64,000 nt of DNA from Bacillota bacterium (GTDB lineage Bacteria > Bacillota_I > Bacilli_A > Izemoplasmatales > Hujiaoplasmataceae), in assembly GCA_018816905.1 (NCBI GenBank), contig JAHIVB010000012.1:82519-146518 (forward strand). The letters run 5' to 3'. The position numbers and the translations under genes were made by a program. This document shows, piece by piece, positions 1 through 8,463 of this stretch; the stretch's first letter is position 1; every line of letters begins with the position of its first letter. A model generated the notes under the pieces. It saw only the letters and a list, made by a program, of their open reading frames with translations. It was not told the DNA's origin and did not search any database.

Positions 1-1
1 A

Positions 2-565
2 CAAATCCAGTCTTCACACATGCTTTATAGTGATAGGATATCTACGATATTTGAAGCCCATAAATTAATGATTTCAGATCCAATGCTTTTGGATAAAGCA
101 AAACAATATATTTTATCTGGTAACACAGCCTATGATGCTTATAAACAAGCTGCCCAAGAAGCCATAGACATTTTTAAACATCTTTCCAGTGAATATATGA
201 GAAACAGAGCTATTGACATAGAAGACGCAACAGACCGAGTGCTTTATACAATACAAGAAGAAAACTACGAAATTTCATGTTCTTTTGATGACGCGAAAAT
301 CTTAATCTTAGAAAAGATGAAGCCAAGCGTTTTATATAATTTTAATAAAGAGTGTGTATTTGGTTTCATTTCCAAAACTGGGTCGTATAATCAACATTCC
401 GCTTTAATTGCAAGAACCAAGAATATACCCGGAGTGATTTTGGATAAAATACTTGATTTAGGAATTCAAGATGGAGATATGATTTTACTGGATGCGTATC
501 GAGGAGATATTTATATCAAACCCGATATCGAATTAGTTAACAAGATATTGGAAGAAAGGCGATAA
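2..565 (+). CDS. PTS enzyme I-like N-terminal/phosphohistidine module (5' end outside window)
   Basis: The frame is open back to base 2, so the gene starts upstream and only its end is seen. The visible part matches the N-terminal half of PTS enzyme I: a helical segment (IFEAHKLMISDP, then RNRAIDIEDATDRVL) that binds HPr in this family, then the swivelling phosphohistidine domain with QHSALIAR, whose His would carry the phosphate, and the usual strand GDMILLDAYRGDIYIKP. Translation stops right after this domain, so the PEP-binding barrel that makes up the second half of a normal enzyme I (about 570 residues) is absent. It may be the tail of a DhaM-like IIA-HPr-EIN protein, a split enzyme I or a truncated gene; the missing 5' part decides. 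dnaX begins 2 nt after its stop, so the two are probably co-transcribed. Confidence 0.7.
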   Translation, partial: QIQSSHMLYSDRISTIFEAHKLMISDPMLLDKAKQYILSGNTAYDAYKQAAQEAIDIFKHLSSEYMRNRAIDIEDATDRVLYTIQEENYEISCSFDDAKILILEKMKPSVLYNFNKECVFGFISKTGSYNQHSALIARTKNIPGVILDKILDLGIQDGDMILLDAYRGDIYIKPDIELVNKILEERR

Positions 566-567
566 GA

Positions 568-2382
568 ATGAGCTACCGAGCATTGTATAGAACCTATCGT
601 CCAAGCGATTTTCATGAAGTTGCTGGGCAAAAGCACATTACAACCACTTTGCAGAATGCTCTGAAAAGCGGTAAAGTTCAGCATGCATATTTATTTAGTG
701 GGCCTAGAGGAACTGGGAAAACCTCGATCGCAAAAATATTTGCCAAAGCAGTAAATTGTGAAAAGGCACCTATCGATAACCCTTGTAATCATTGTGAGTC
801 TTGTATGGGAATTCAAGATGGCTCCATCAGTGATGTAATTGAAATCGATGCTGCTAGCAACAATGGTGTAGACGAAATAAGAGAAATAAGAGACAAAGTA
901 AAGTACCTTCCTGGATATGTTAAATATAAAGTATATATCATTGATGAGGTTCACATGCTTTCAACTGGAGCATTCAATGCTTTATTGAAAACACTGGAAG
1001 AACCACCGGCACATGTCATTTTTATATTATGTACAACCGAACCGCAAAAAATTCCATTAACCATCCATTCAAGATGTCAAAGGTTTGATTTCAAAGCAAT
1101 AACGCCGATTGATATTGTAGGGAAGTTAAATGAAATTATTGAACAAGAAAAAATTCAGATTGAACATGAAGCCGTTGAACAAATCGCAATCTACGCCGAG
1201 GGCGGATTGAGAGATGCAATTGGTCTTCTTGATCAATCCAACGCATTTAGTCCGGAAGGAATTACTTTGGACGATGTCAATCAAATATGCGGAGCCATTT
1301 CATACGAAAAGCAAATGGATATCGTTGAAGCAATTATGGGGATGGATTCAACTTCGGCAATTGAAGCGATGAATAACCTCATTATCGAAGGGAAAGAAGT
1401 CCAAAAAATAGTTGCTAATCTCCTCACATTTTTCAGAGATATTCTCATGCTCAAAAATATAGGTGTGAGTGAAGCGTCAAGTAGCTTGTTTTCAAATGAA
1501 CGATTTCTTGGTTTGTCCAAGACAATGAGTAATCAACGAATCTTTTATTACATGGATTTGTTAAATAAAACCATGACAGACATCAAGTGGAGCAATAACC
1601 CGAAACTATATTTGGAACTTGCTTTTATTAAAATGACAGATGTTGAAAGCAACAGTGAAGCAAAATGGATTGGAAAGATTGAACGTTTAGAACAGAGAAT
1701 CGAAGAGCTTGAAAACAGAGAACCGGTCATTGTACAAAAAGAGACCATCATCGAAGTTCTTGATAATGATGAACCGGAACTTTCAAACGAAGAAGAGGCT
1801 TTAGAAAGTGTTAAAAGCGTTGAAGAAACGCCGGAAATAATTCCTGTTGAAAAAGACGAAGAACCTTGTGACAACATTGGGAATACCTATCAAATTCAGT
1901 TTGTTGAGGATGTCCTTAATAATGGAGATAGGGATGATAAAATTTATTTATTAGACCATTGGAACAATATTATCAAAAATAATCCATCAGGAATGATGAA
2001 TCAACTTGCGATGATTTTAGAGAGTTCAACATTGGTCGCAAGTTCTAAAGATAAAATTATCATTACATTTGCAAGTGCCGCTCCATGCAATAGAGTAATG
2101 AAACCAAATAGTAAAAAAATCGTCTTAAATGTCTTGGAAAAAGCATTTAATAGAGAGATAGATTATATTGCTCTACCCGAGTCTGTATTTCAAGATATCG
2201 TCGATGAATTTACATCTCTTTGGAGACAAGGTAAGCGCAGAATTAAACTATCTCCTATTGTTTGTAAAGATTTAAAAGATGTGTCAAAAGAGGAACTTGA
2301 ATCCACGTCTGTTGAAACTGAAAAAAAGGTATTAACTGATGCAATAGATCTCTTTGGTGACATCGTTTCTGTAAAAAAATAA
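568..2382 (+). CDS. dnaX: DNA polymerase III subunit gamma/tau
   Basis: Clamp-loader ATPase that links the replicative polymerase to the sliding clamp loader. Residues 45-53 are the Walker A motif (GPRGTGKTS), Cys64/73/76/79 form the zinc-binding module typical of DnaX, IIDEVHML is Walker B, and TTEP plus HSRCQRF are the sensor 1 and arginine-finger (SRC) regions of the AAA+ core. After the collar domain (to about residue 370) comes an acidic linker with a coiled-coil character, then a tau-type C-terminal domain. At 604 residues it is a normal full-length tau. The start ATG follows the preceding stop by 2 nt and the ribosome site lies in that gene. ebfC and recR follow, the conserved dnaX-ebfC-recR replication/repair operon of Bacillota. 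Confidence 0.97.
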   Translation: MSYRALYRTYRPSDFHEVAGQKHITTTLQNALKSGKVQHAYLFSGPRGTGKTSIAKIFAKAVNCEKAPIDNPCNHCESCMGIQDGSISDVIEIDAASNNGVDEIREIRDKVKYLPGYVKYKVYIIDEVHMLSTGAFNALLKTLEEPPAHVIFILCTTEPQKIPLTIHSRCQRFDFKAITPIDIVGKLNEIIEQEKIQIEHEAVEQIAIYAEGGLRDAIGLLDQSNAFSPEGITLDDVNQICGAISYEKQMDIVEAIMGMDSTSAIEAMNNLIIEGKEVQKIVANLLTFFRDILMLKNIGVSEASSSLFSNERFLGLSKTMSNQRIFYYMDLLNKTMTDIKWSNNPKLYLELAFIKMTDVESNSEAKWIGKIERLEQRIEELENREPVIVQKETIIEVLDNDEPELSNEEEALESVKSVEETPEIIPVEKDEEPCDNIGNTYQIQFVEDVLNNGDRDDKIYLLDHWNNIIKNNPSGMMNQLAMILESSTLVASSKDKIIITFASAAPCNRVMKPNSKKIVLNVLEKAFNREIDYIALPESVFQDIVDEFTSLWRQGKRRIKLSPIVCKDLKDVSKEELESTSVETEKKVLTDAIDLFGDIVSVKK

Positions 2383-2396
2383 AGAGGTGAATCGTA

Positions 2397-2705
2397 ATGA
2401 TTAATCCACAAATGATTAAGAAAATTCAAAAGATGCAAGAAGACCTTAAGAAAGCTCAAGCAGAAATAAACGCGTCCACTTTTTATGGTCAAGCCGGGGG
2501 TTCCGTTGTGAAAGTCGCAGTTAAAGGAACGAAGGAAGTAATCTCTATTGACATTAAAAAAGATGAGGTTGATATTGAAGATCTTGAGATGCTTCAGGAT
2601 TTAATCGTTGTTGCTTTGAACGATGCTTTTAAACGAGTTGATAAAGAATTGGAAGAAACCATTGGGTCATTGACTCAAGGGATGAAAATGCCGGGGATGT
2701 TCTAA
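2397..2705 (+). CDS. ebfC: YbaB/EbfC nucleoid-associated protein
   Basis: A 102-residue DNA-binding protein of the YbaB/EbfC family. Family members form a dimer shaped like tweezers and bind DNA as a nucleoid-associated factor. The N-terminal amphipathic helix (KIQKMQEDLKKAQAEINAS), the central sheet (VVKVAVKGTKEVISIDIKKDEV) and the Met/Gly-rich C-terminus (GSLTQGMKMPGMF) are all typical. The start has a strong ribosome site (AGAGGTGA) 8 nt upstream. Its stop overlaps the recR start (TAATG), so translation of the two is coupled. Confidence 0.95.
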   Translation: MINPQMIKKIQKMQEDLKKAQAEINASTFYGQAGGSVVKVAVKGTKEVISIDIKKDEVDIEDLEMLQDLIVVALNDAFKRVDKELEETIGSLTQGMKMPGMF

Positions 2706-3304
2706 TGCAATATCCAAAGGCCTTAGAAGATTTAATCAGCGAATTCATGAAGTATCCCGGAGTTGGAAGAAAAACCGCAGAACGTTATGCGATGTTTTCT
2801 GTCATTGATTTGAAGAATGAAAGCATCAATGATTTTTCTCAGGCTTTGATATCCGCTAAGGAAAAAATAAGACCATGCAATATTTGTCATCATTTGACCG
2901 ATAAAGAAACTTGCGACATTTGTTCTGATGGCACTCGAGACAATTCAAAAATCATGGTCCTCGAAACAACGAAAGATGTCTTTTCGATTGAGAAGTCAGG
3001 AACGTATCGAGGATTGTATCATGTATTGAATGGAGCTCTTTCACCTTTAAATGGAATTGGTCCAAATGAATTGAATTTAGTATCATTATGGAAGCGTCTG
3101 GAAAAGGATGATGTTAAAGAAGTTATTCTTGCAACCTCTGCGACTCAAGAGGGGGAAGCGACCGCTCAGTATATTAAAAGAGTGTTGAGAGAGGTTGAAG
3201 TTCTTGTTACCCGAATTGGATATGGGGTTCCAGTTGGCTCAAACCTTGAATATGCCGACGACCAAACCTTGAATAAAGCAATTGAAAATAGAAGAGTTTT
3301 CTAA
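2705..3304 (+). CDS. recR: Recombination protein RecR
   Basis: RecR works with RecO, and RecF at gaps, to load RecA on single-stranded DNA. In order it shows a helix-hairpin-helix (YPGVGRKTAERYAMF), a four-cysteine zinc finger (CNICHHLTDKETCDIC), a Toprim domain (IMVLETTKDVFSIE, then YHVLNGALSPLNGIGP) and a C-terminal Walker-B-like segment with TRIGYGVPVGSNLEYAD. At 199 residues it has the usual family length. It overlaps ebfC by one base in a dnaX-ebfC-recR operon. Confidence 0.97.
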   Translation: MQYPKALEDLISEFMKYPGVGRKTAERYAMFSVIDLKNESINDFSQALISAKEKIRPCNICHHLTDKETCDICSDGTRDNSKIMVLETTKDVFSIEKSGTYRGLYHVLNGALSPLNGIGPNELNLVSLWKRLEKDDVKEVILATSATQEGEATAQYIKRVLREVEVLVTRIGYGVPVGSNLEYADDQTLNKAIENRRVF

Positions 3305-3344
3305 AATTTACAAAGAATTGTCTTTTTGTTTCAAATTAATGTGG

Positions 3345-3382
3345 TATAATATTTCATATATTATAAATACTATTGAGGGGTG
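3345..3382 (+). promoter_or_regulatory. Extended -10 promoter and RBS for the small membrane gene
   Basis: TGG-TATAAT (-10 at 3345-3350) is an extended -10 element with no clear -35. The ribosome site GAGGGGTG lies at 3375-3382, so the ATG at 3390 is favoured over the TTG at 3387. This separates the following gene from the recR operon. Confidence 0.6.
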
Positions 3383-3389
3383 AAATTTG

Positions 3390-3674
3390 ATGTCAAGTAT
3401 CTTAGATACAGTCGAAAACTTCGTCGGGCCTTATATCAGCCAGTTGTTTACGCTTCTTACGGGATTCGATCTTTGGATCCAAGCTTTGATAATATTAGCT
3501 ATTGCAATCTTTGCTATTGTCGGAGTGTTCGTCTTCTTAAAGAAGTTTATTAAATTGTTTGTTGTAATTGCCATTTTAGGCGGAATTTTTTATGTTGTTT
3601 GGACCCAAACTGATATTATTCAAAATTTGATTGGATATACACAGTTCTTTGGCACCCATATGTCTATTTTTTAA
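3390..3674 (+). CDS. Small membrane protein of unknown function
   Basis: 94 residues that I do not recognise as a family. An amphipathic N-terminus (about 1-25) precedes two hydrophobic segments: about 28-51 (LWIQALIILAIAIFAIVGVF), then after KKFIK a second at about 57-72 (LFVVIAILGGIFYVVW). The C-terminus is short and polar. It has its own extended -10 promoter and a strong terminator, so it is monocistronic. The layout would fit a holin-like or other small two-pass membrane protein, but nothing in the sequence proves a role. Confidence 0.75.
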   Translation: MSSILDTVENFVGPYISQLFTLLTGFDLWIQALIILAIAIFAIVGVFVFLKKFIKLFVVIAILGGIFYVVWTQTDIIQNLIGYTQFFGTHMSIF

Positions 3675-3677
3675 AAT

Positions 3678-3720
3678 GAGAGCATAGTACCTTCACCCAA
3701 AAGGTTGCTCTTTTTTTTTC
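3678..3720 (+). terminator. Intrinsic terminator
   Basis: Stem AGAGCA...TGCTCT with an inner ACCTT...AAGGT arm, followed by nine T residues. Confidence 0.8.
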
Positions 3721-3797
3721 GGTAGTCATCCATTGATAACATCCAGCATTACATTACAAAACTACGAATTATTGCATTGACAGATAGGAGAAACTTT

Positions 3798-4877
3798 ATG
3801 GAAATTAAAATGCAAGGATTAACAAAAATCTTCACAAGCAAAAACAAAAAAGAAGTTCGTGCGGTTGACAATGTAGATTTAGTCATCCCGTCCGGAAAGT
3901 TAATTGGTCTTCTTGGCCCTTCCGGTTGTGGAAAATCCACGACTCTTTATTTGATTGCCGGACTTTTAAGGCAAAACGATGGAAAGATTTTCTTTGGAGA
4001 AGACGAAGTCACAGAAACTCCTCCCGAAAAAAGAGGAATTGGCTTAGTTTTCCAAAACTACGCATTATATCCTCACATGACGGTACGTGAAAACATTCTA
4101 TTCCCGCTTCAAAACCTCAAGATTGAAAAGCAAGAAGCAATTCAAAGAACAGTTGAGATTGCAGAATTAGTCGGGTTACAGGAAATGTTAGATCGTAAAC
4201 CAAAAGAATTGTCTGGCGGTCAGCAACAACGTGTTGCGATTGCTAGAGCGCTCGTTAAAAAACCGAGGGTATTACTTTTGGATGAACCACTTTCCAACCT
4301 TGATGCACGTCTTCGTCTTCAAACAAGAGAAGAAATCAAGAGAATTCAAAGAGAAACTAAAATTACAACCGTCTTCGTTACACATGACCAAGAAGAAGCA
4401 ATGTCCATTTCTGATGAAATTGTGGTTATGAAAGATGGAGTGATTCAACAAATGGGTGAGCCTCAACAAGTATATGATGCTCCTCTAAACTTATTTGTTG
4501 CAAGATTTTTAGGTAATCCACAAATCAATGTATTTGATGGAGAAATCAAGAACAAAGAAGTTTTGATTGGTGGAATGAAAGTAGGAAACACAATTCTTCC
4601 TGACCAACAAGTAACCGTCGGAATTCGTCCGGAAGGATTCGCAGTGGACACTGAAAAGAAATCTCCGTTCAAGTTTGAAATCGACATGGTTGAGACGATT
4701 GGTAGAGATACGACTCTAATCATTGAAGTCGAAAGCGGCGAAGGCGGAATTTTGGATAAAAAGACGTTCAAAGCCATTGTTGACGTTGAACATCGCATTA
4801 ATCCGGGAGATATGGTTCATTTCAAAGTTAAACCCGGAAAACTTCATTTATTTGATTTATCAGGAAGCATTCTTTAA
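3798..4877 (+). CDS. ABC importer ATPase, MsmK/UgpC/MalK type
   Basis: Cytoplasmic ATPase that powers a binding-protein-dependent importer. It has Walker A (GPSGCGKST), Q-loop (VFQNYALYPHM), ABC signature (LSGGQQQRVAIARAL), Walker B (VLLLDEPLSNLDA), H-loop (FVTHDQEEA) and a C-terminal TOBE/OB region with GIRPEGFAV, which marks the CUT1 (sugar or glycerol-3-phosphate) subfamily. I chose ATG 3798 because GGAGA sits just upstream; an upstream TTG at 3777 has no ribosome site. 359 residues is the normal length. The two permease genes and binding lipoprotein follow, then nuclease genes. CUT1 ATPases are often shared between transporters, so substrate cannot be read from this subunit. Confidence 0.93.
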   Translation: MEIKMQGLTKIFTSKNKKEVRAVDNVDLVIPSGKLIGLLGPSGCGKSTTLYLIAGLLRQNDGKIFFGEDEVTETPPEKRGIGLVFQNYALYPHMTVRENILFPLQNLKIEKQEAIQRTVEIAELVGLQEMLDRKPKELSGGQQQRVAIARALVKKPRVLLLDEPLSNLDARLRLQTREEIKRIQRETKITTVFVTHDQEEAMSISDEIVVMKDGVIQQMGEPQQVYDAPLNLFVARFLGNPQINVFDGEIKNKEVLIGGMKVGNTILPDQQVTVGIRPEGFAVDTEKKSPFKFEIDMVETIGRDTTLIIEVESGEGGILDKKTFKAIVDVEHRINPGDMVHFKVKPGKLHLFDLSGSIL

Positions 4878-4882
4878 TCATT

Positions 4883-5794
4883 ATGGAAAAGAAGAACAAT
4901 CTGAGGGCGTGGATCTACCTCGCACCGCTACTCATCCTAATGACGGTCTTCACTTTTTATCCAATTGTGAATGCTTTTATCATTTCAATCTACAAAGATT
5001 ATCAACCGCTTGCAAATAATGGAGCCGGTATCATTACAGGATATACTCTACAAAACTTTCTTTTCATCTTTAAAAACCAATTATTCTGGATTTCGGTAAA
5101 GAATACATTCGTTATCGCATTTGTTTCCGTTCCGATTTCTATCTTCTTATCTCTTTTCATTTCAGTAGCGTTAAAAAACATACCGAAATTAAAAGGATTT
5201 TTCCAAACGATTTACTTTTTGCCCTATGTAACCAACGCTATTGCAGTTGGTATGGCCTTCGCATTCATGTTCCATCAAAATTATGGATTGTTCAATGCAA
5301 TCTTAGGTTGGTTCGGCATTGACGCCATCAACTGGATTGGCGGTACAGCAAGCTGGACCGCTCAGATGGGAGCATTGCTAATCTACACTATTTGGAGCGG
5401 TCTCGCATTCAAAATATTAGTGTTTACTAGCGGAATGCAAAACATTGATAAACAATACTATGATGCAGCAAAAATAGATTCGGCTTCAAAATGGACCGTG
5501 TTCAAAAGAATTACCGTTCCATTGTTGTCGCCTCTGATTCTTTATATCTCCATCACTTCGATGATTGGTGCGTTAAAGGCCTATAATTCAGTCGTGGGAT
5601 TGTTTGGTATTCAAATGGGTGCTCAACCCTATTCAATGATGACGATCGTTGCGTTCGTTTATCGTTACGTTAGCGGATACACCGATGTTGGATATATCAG
5701 TTATGCATCTGCCGCAGCCATCATCTTATTCATTATAACCGTTGTCTTCTCGTTGATTCAAGGCGTAGTTAGCCGTAAACGAGTACATTACTAG
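4883..5794 (+). CDS. ABC importer permease, MalF/UgpA type
   Basis: 303-residue inner-membrane subunit with six predicted hydrophobic segments, starting with WIYLAPLLILMTVFTFYPIVNAF. The EAA loop that contacts the ATPase is YYDAAKIDSASKWTVFKRITVPLL. It starts 5 nt after the ATPase stop with only a weak ribosome site, so it is probably translationally coupled. It pairs with the next gene as a heterodimeric channel. Confidence 0.92.
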   Translation: MEKKNNLRAWIYLAPLLILMTVFTFYPIVNAFIISIYKDYQPLANNGAGIITGYTLQNFLFIFKNQLFWISVKNTFVIAFVSVPISIFLSLFISVALKNIPKLKGFFQTIYFLPYVTNAIAVGMAFAFMFHQNYGLFNAILGWFGIDAINWIGGTASWTAQMGALLIYTIWSGLAFKILVFTSGMQNIDKQYYDAAKIDSASKWTVFKRITVPLLSPLILYISITSMIGALKAYNSVVGLFGIQMGAQPYSMMTIVAFVYRYVSGYTDVGYISYASAAAIILFIITVVFSLIQGVVSRKRVHY

Positions 5795-5806
5795 GGGGTG
5801 GATGAT

Positions 5807-6739
5807 ATGTCAGAAATATTCGTACAGAACGAAAAAGCATATAAAAGAAAACGTATCGCCGGCAACATTACTATTTATATTTTTTTAGCACTAGTTGCAA
5901 TATCAATTTTAATTCCATTCTACTGGATGATTCTTACTTCATTCAAGAACGAAACTCAAATTACTCAAATTCCTCCGATTTTGGCGCTCTCGCCATCGGA
6001 TTGGAAATTATCAAACTATACTGATTTGTTCTTGACCGTTCCAAGTGGGCCTCGTGCAGGAGAACCGTTGTTCCCATTCTTTAGGTATATGGCGAACACT
6101 GTCTTAATTTCCTTACTCACGACCGTAGGAACAACCATCACAACGATTTTATCCGCATTTGCATTTTCAAGATTGAATTTCAAAGGACGAGATACATTGT
6201 TCGCGGTTTTATTGGCGACCATGATGGTTCCTGGAGAAATTTTCATATTAACAAACTTCTTGACCATCAACAAATTCGGATGGTACAACATTTTTACTCA
6301 AACCTATGGCCAAGCCATTTTGGCAATGACGATACCGTTCATGGTGAGCGTGTTCTACATCTTCTATTTGAGGCAGACATTCAAACAGATTCCGAATGAA
6401 CTGTATTTTGCTGCAAAAGTGGATGGGACATCCGATTTCAAATACTTATTGAAGATTATGGTTCCAATCGCAATGCCTACAATTGTAACGATTATCATCT
6501 TAAATAGTATGGGTGCATGGAGCGCATACATCTGGCCGGCACTTGTTACCGCAAACGACAAATATCGACTAGTCAGTAACGGTCTCCGTGGAGCGTTTAC
6601 AGATACATCCACAGGGCGTACCGATTATGGTCAACAAATGGCCGCATCTGTACTTGTAACATTACCACTGCTAATTGTATTTTTCACATTTAGAAAACAA
6701 ATTATGCGTGGTGTATCACGAAGTGGTATCAAGGGATAA
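5807..6739 (+). CDS. ABC importer permease, MalG/UgpE type
   Basis: 310-residue membrane partner of the preceding permease, with six hydrophobic segments and an EAA loop ELYFAAKVDGTSDFKYLLKI followed by MVPIAMP. ATG 5807 is preferred because GGGGGTG lies 6 nt upstream; the in-frame GTG at 5798 is inside that ribosome site. A weak hairpin (AAACC/GGTTT) just after the stop may reduce read-through between the permease genes and the binding-protein gene, a common way to set different expression levels. Confidence 0.92.
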   Translation: MSEIFVQNEKAYKRKRIAGNITIYIFLALVAISILIPFYWMILTSFKNETQITQIPPILALSPSDWKLSNYTDLFLTVPSGPRAGEPLFPFFRYMANTVLISLLTTVGTTITTILSAFAFSRLNFKGRDTLFAVLLATMMVPGEIFILTNFLTINKFGWYNIFTQTYGQAILAMTIPFMVSVFYIFYLRQTFKQIPNELYFAAKVDGTSDFKYLLKIMVPIAMPTIVTIIILNSMGAWSAYIWPALVTANDKYRLVSNGLRGAFTDTSTGRTDYGQQMAASVLVTLPLLIVFFTFRKQIMRGVSRSGIKG

Positions 6740-6804
6740 AACCTCAATTGGTTTCATCATATATTCGAAAATAATATATTTATATTTTGTATAGGAGGAA
6801 AAAA

Positions 6805-8448
6805 ATGAAAAAGATTTTGTTTGCTTTACTCACTGTTTTATCTGTTTTTTTAGTGATTGGGTGCGTTCAAGTTCAATCAGAAACAACGACAACATCCATT
6901 ACGACAACAACACAATTGGCAGAACTTCCCAACGAAGAAGTAGAAGTAACCTTCTGGCACATTTATGGAGAAGGAAAGTCAGCCTTACTCGATCAAATGA
7001 TTGTTGAATTCGAAGCAATGTATCCGAATGTAACAATTACATCCACATCCCAAAGCGACTACGATACTTTGAGAACCAATATCAATACCGGTATTGGAGT
7101 AGGACAGGTTCCAACCATGGCGATTGGATATCCTGACCATTTTGCAGGATATATTACTACTGGTGCAGTTGAATCTCTTGATCAATACATCTACAGTACA
7201 ACACAATATGAAGTAACCGATTCTACTTCTTCCATCTTTGGAGAAATCGTGGAAACAGGTTTGGAACTTTCAGACTTCATTCAATCTTACTTAGATGAAA
7301 ACGATCAATATCAAGGCGGCTATTTCTATTCTGTTCCTTACTCTAAATCAACAGAGACAATGGCAGTCAACCGTTCTGTTTTGGCAGCTCACATTACGGA
7401 AATCCGCGCTGCTGGAATTACCATTAGCGACAATGGATTCTTATCACACGAAACTCCGCTTACATATGACCAACTTGTGATATTGAAGAACATCATCGTT
7501 GATCCAGCCGGAACAAATGCAACAACCATGAAATGTGAATATTTGTTAAACTATGACTCTTCCGGAAACTTATATATCAATATGAGCCGTCAATGGCATG
7601 CAGGATATACAAATTCTGATGGAGACATCTTAATCGATAACGCTACTACAAGAAACATGTTACAATTCCTTTATGAAAACTTTACAAGCAATACCATCGT
7701 ATTGCCTGTTGCATGGAGCCAAAGCTACGGTTCTACAAACTTCATCTATGGTGACGTATGTATGAGCGTAGGCTCAACAGCCGGAGTTAATTACAACATT
7801 CCAAACAGCACCTATACACCATCTAGTTTGAAACTTGGAATTTTCAATGTTGACTTCTTACAAGTACCACAATATGTTACTACCGATGACAGCCAATTTA
7901 CAGTTGAAATCGATGGAACAGACGTTACAATGACCGGATCTCGTTCCGCTGTTCAACAAGGACCAAACATCGGTATCTTCCACAGCGCAACAGCGGCTCA
8001 AAAATTGTATGCTTGGTTGTTCATCAAATATTTGATTAGCACCGACAACACTGCTAAATGGGCTATGAACACTGGATATCTTCCTGTTCGTCTATCCGCT
8101 TATTCTTCTGAAGAACAACTTCAGTTAAGTTCAACGTTTTCACTTACTTATTCAGAATTCCTTGGAATCGCTCAAGATTTCTGGGCAGCCGACGGAGAAG
8201 TCACTTGGGAACTCACAGACCAAAGATGGAATTATCTCTATTCTTCCATGGTTGCAAACATTGCGTTCAATCAAGCTGATTATTATCAATATGACCCAGC
8301 GTTTGCGGCAGGATCACACAGTGCCGGATCCGCTACAGCTCGTGTTGAAGCCGGATACTGCTTGCAAAACATTTATACAAACGTAGGTGTAACTAATTAT
8401 TCACCTGACACAGCTTTAAACTTTATGATTAACCAATTGACTTGGTAA
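6805..8448 (+). CDS. ABC importer substrate-binding lipoprotein, family 1
   Basis: 547-residue binding protein for the importer encoded upstream. Residues 1-20 form a lipoprotein signal (lipobox VIGC, Cys20), followed by a Thr-rich linker. The mature part begins with VEVTFWHIYGEG and EFEAMYPNVTITSTSQ, typical of family 1 (sugar/UgpB-like) binding proteins. ATG 6805 follows AGGAGG; a TTG at 6787 is upstream of that site. It is longer than the usual 420-450 residues. The stop is only 15 nt from a secreted nuclease gene, which suggests a ligand derived from nucleic acid, such as a deoxyribose or nucleoside/nucleotide product; that is inference. The alternative is an ordinary sugar transporter beside unrelated nucleases. 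Confidence 0.88.
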   Translation: MKKILFALLTVLSVFLVIGCVQVQSETTTTSITTTTQLAELPNEEVEVTFWHIYGEGKSALLDQMIVEFEAMYPNVTITSTSQSDYDTLRTNINTGIGVGQVPTMAIGYPDHFAGYITTGAVESLDQYIYSTTQYEVTDSTSSIFGEIVETGLELSDFIQSYLDENDQYQGGYFYSVPYSKSTETMAVNRSVLAAHITEIRAAGITISDNGFLSHETPLTYDQLVILKNIIVDPAGTNATTMKCEYLLNYDSSGNLYINMSRQWHAGYTNSDGDILIDNATTRNMLQFLYENFTSNTIVLPVAWSQSYGSTNFIYGDVCMSVGSTAGVNYNIPNSTYTPSSLKLGIFNVDFLQVPQYVTTDDSQFTVEIDGTDVTMTGSRSAVQQGPNIGIFHSATAAQKLYAWLFIKYLISTDNTAKWAMNTGYLPVRLSAYSSEEQLQLSSTFSLTYSEFLGIAQDFWAADGEVTWELTDQRWNYLYSSMVANIAFNQADYYQYDPAFAAGSHSAGSATARVEAGYCLQNIYTNVGVTNYSPDTALNFMINQLTW

Positions 8449-8463
8449 AAGGATTGAAACCGA

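Noticed and set aside
2321..2328. A7G run in dnaX as a programmed frameshift site
   Set aside because: It lies about 20 codons from the end, so a shift would not make a gamma-type short product; no stem or internal ribosome site is evident around it.
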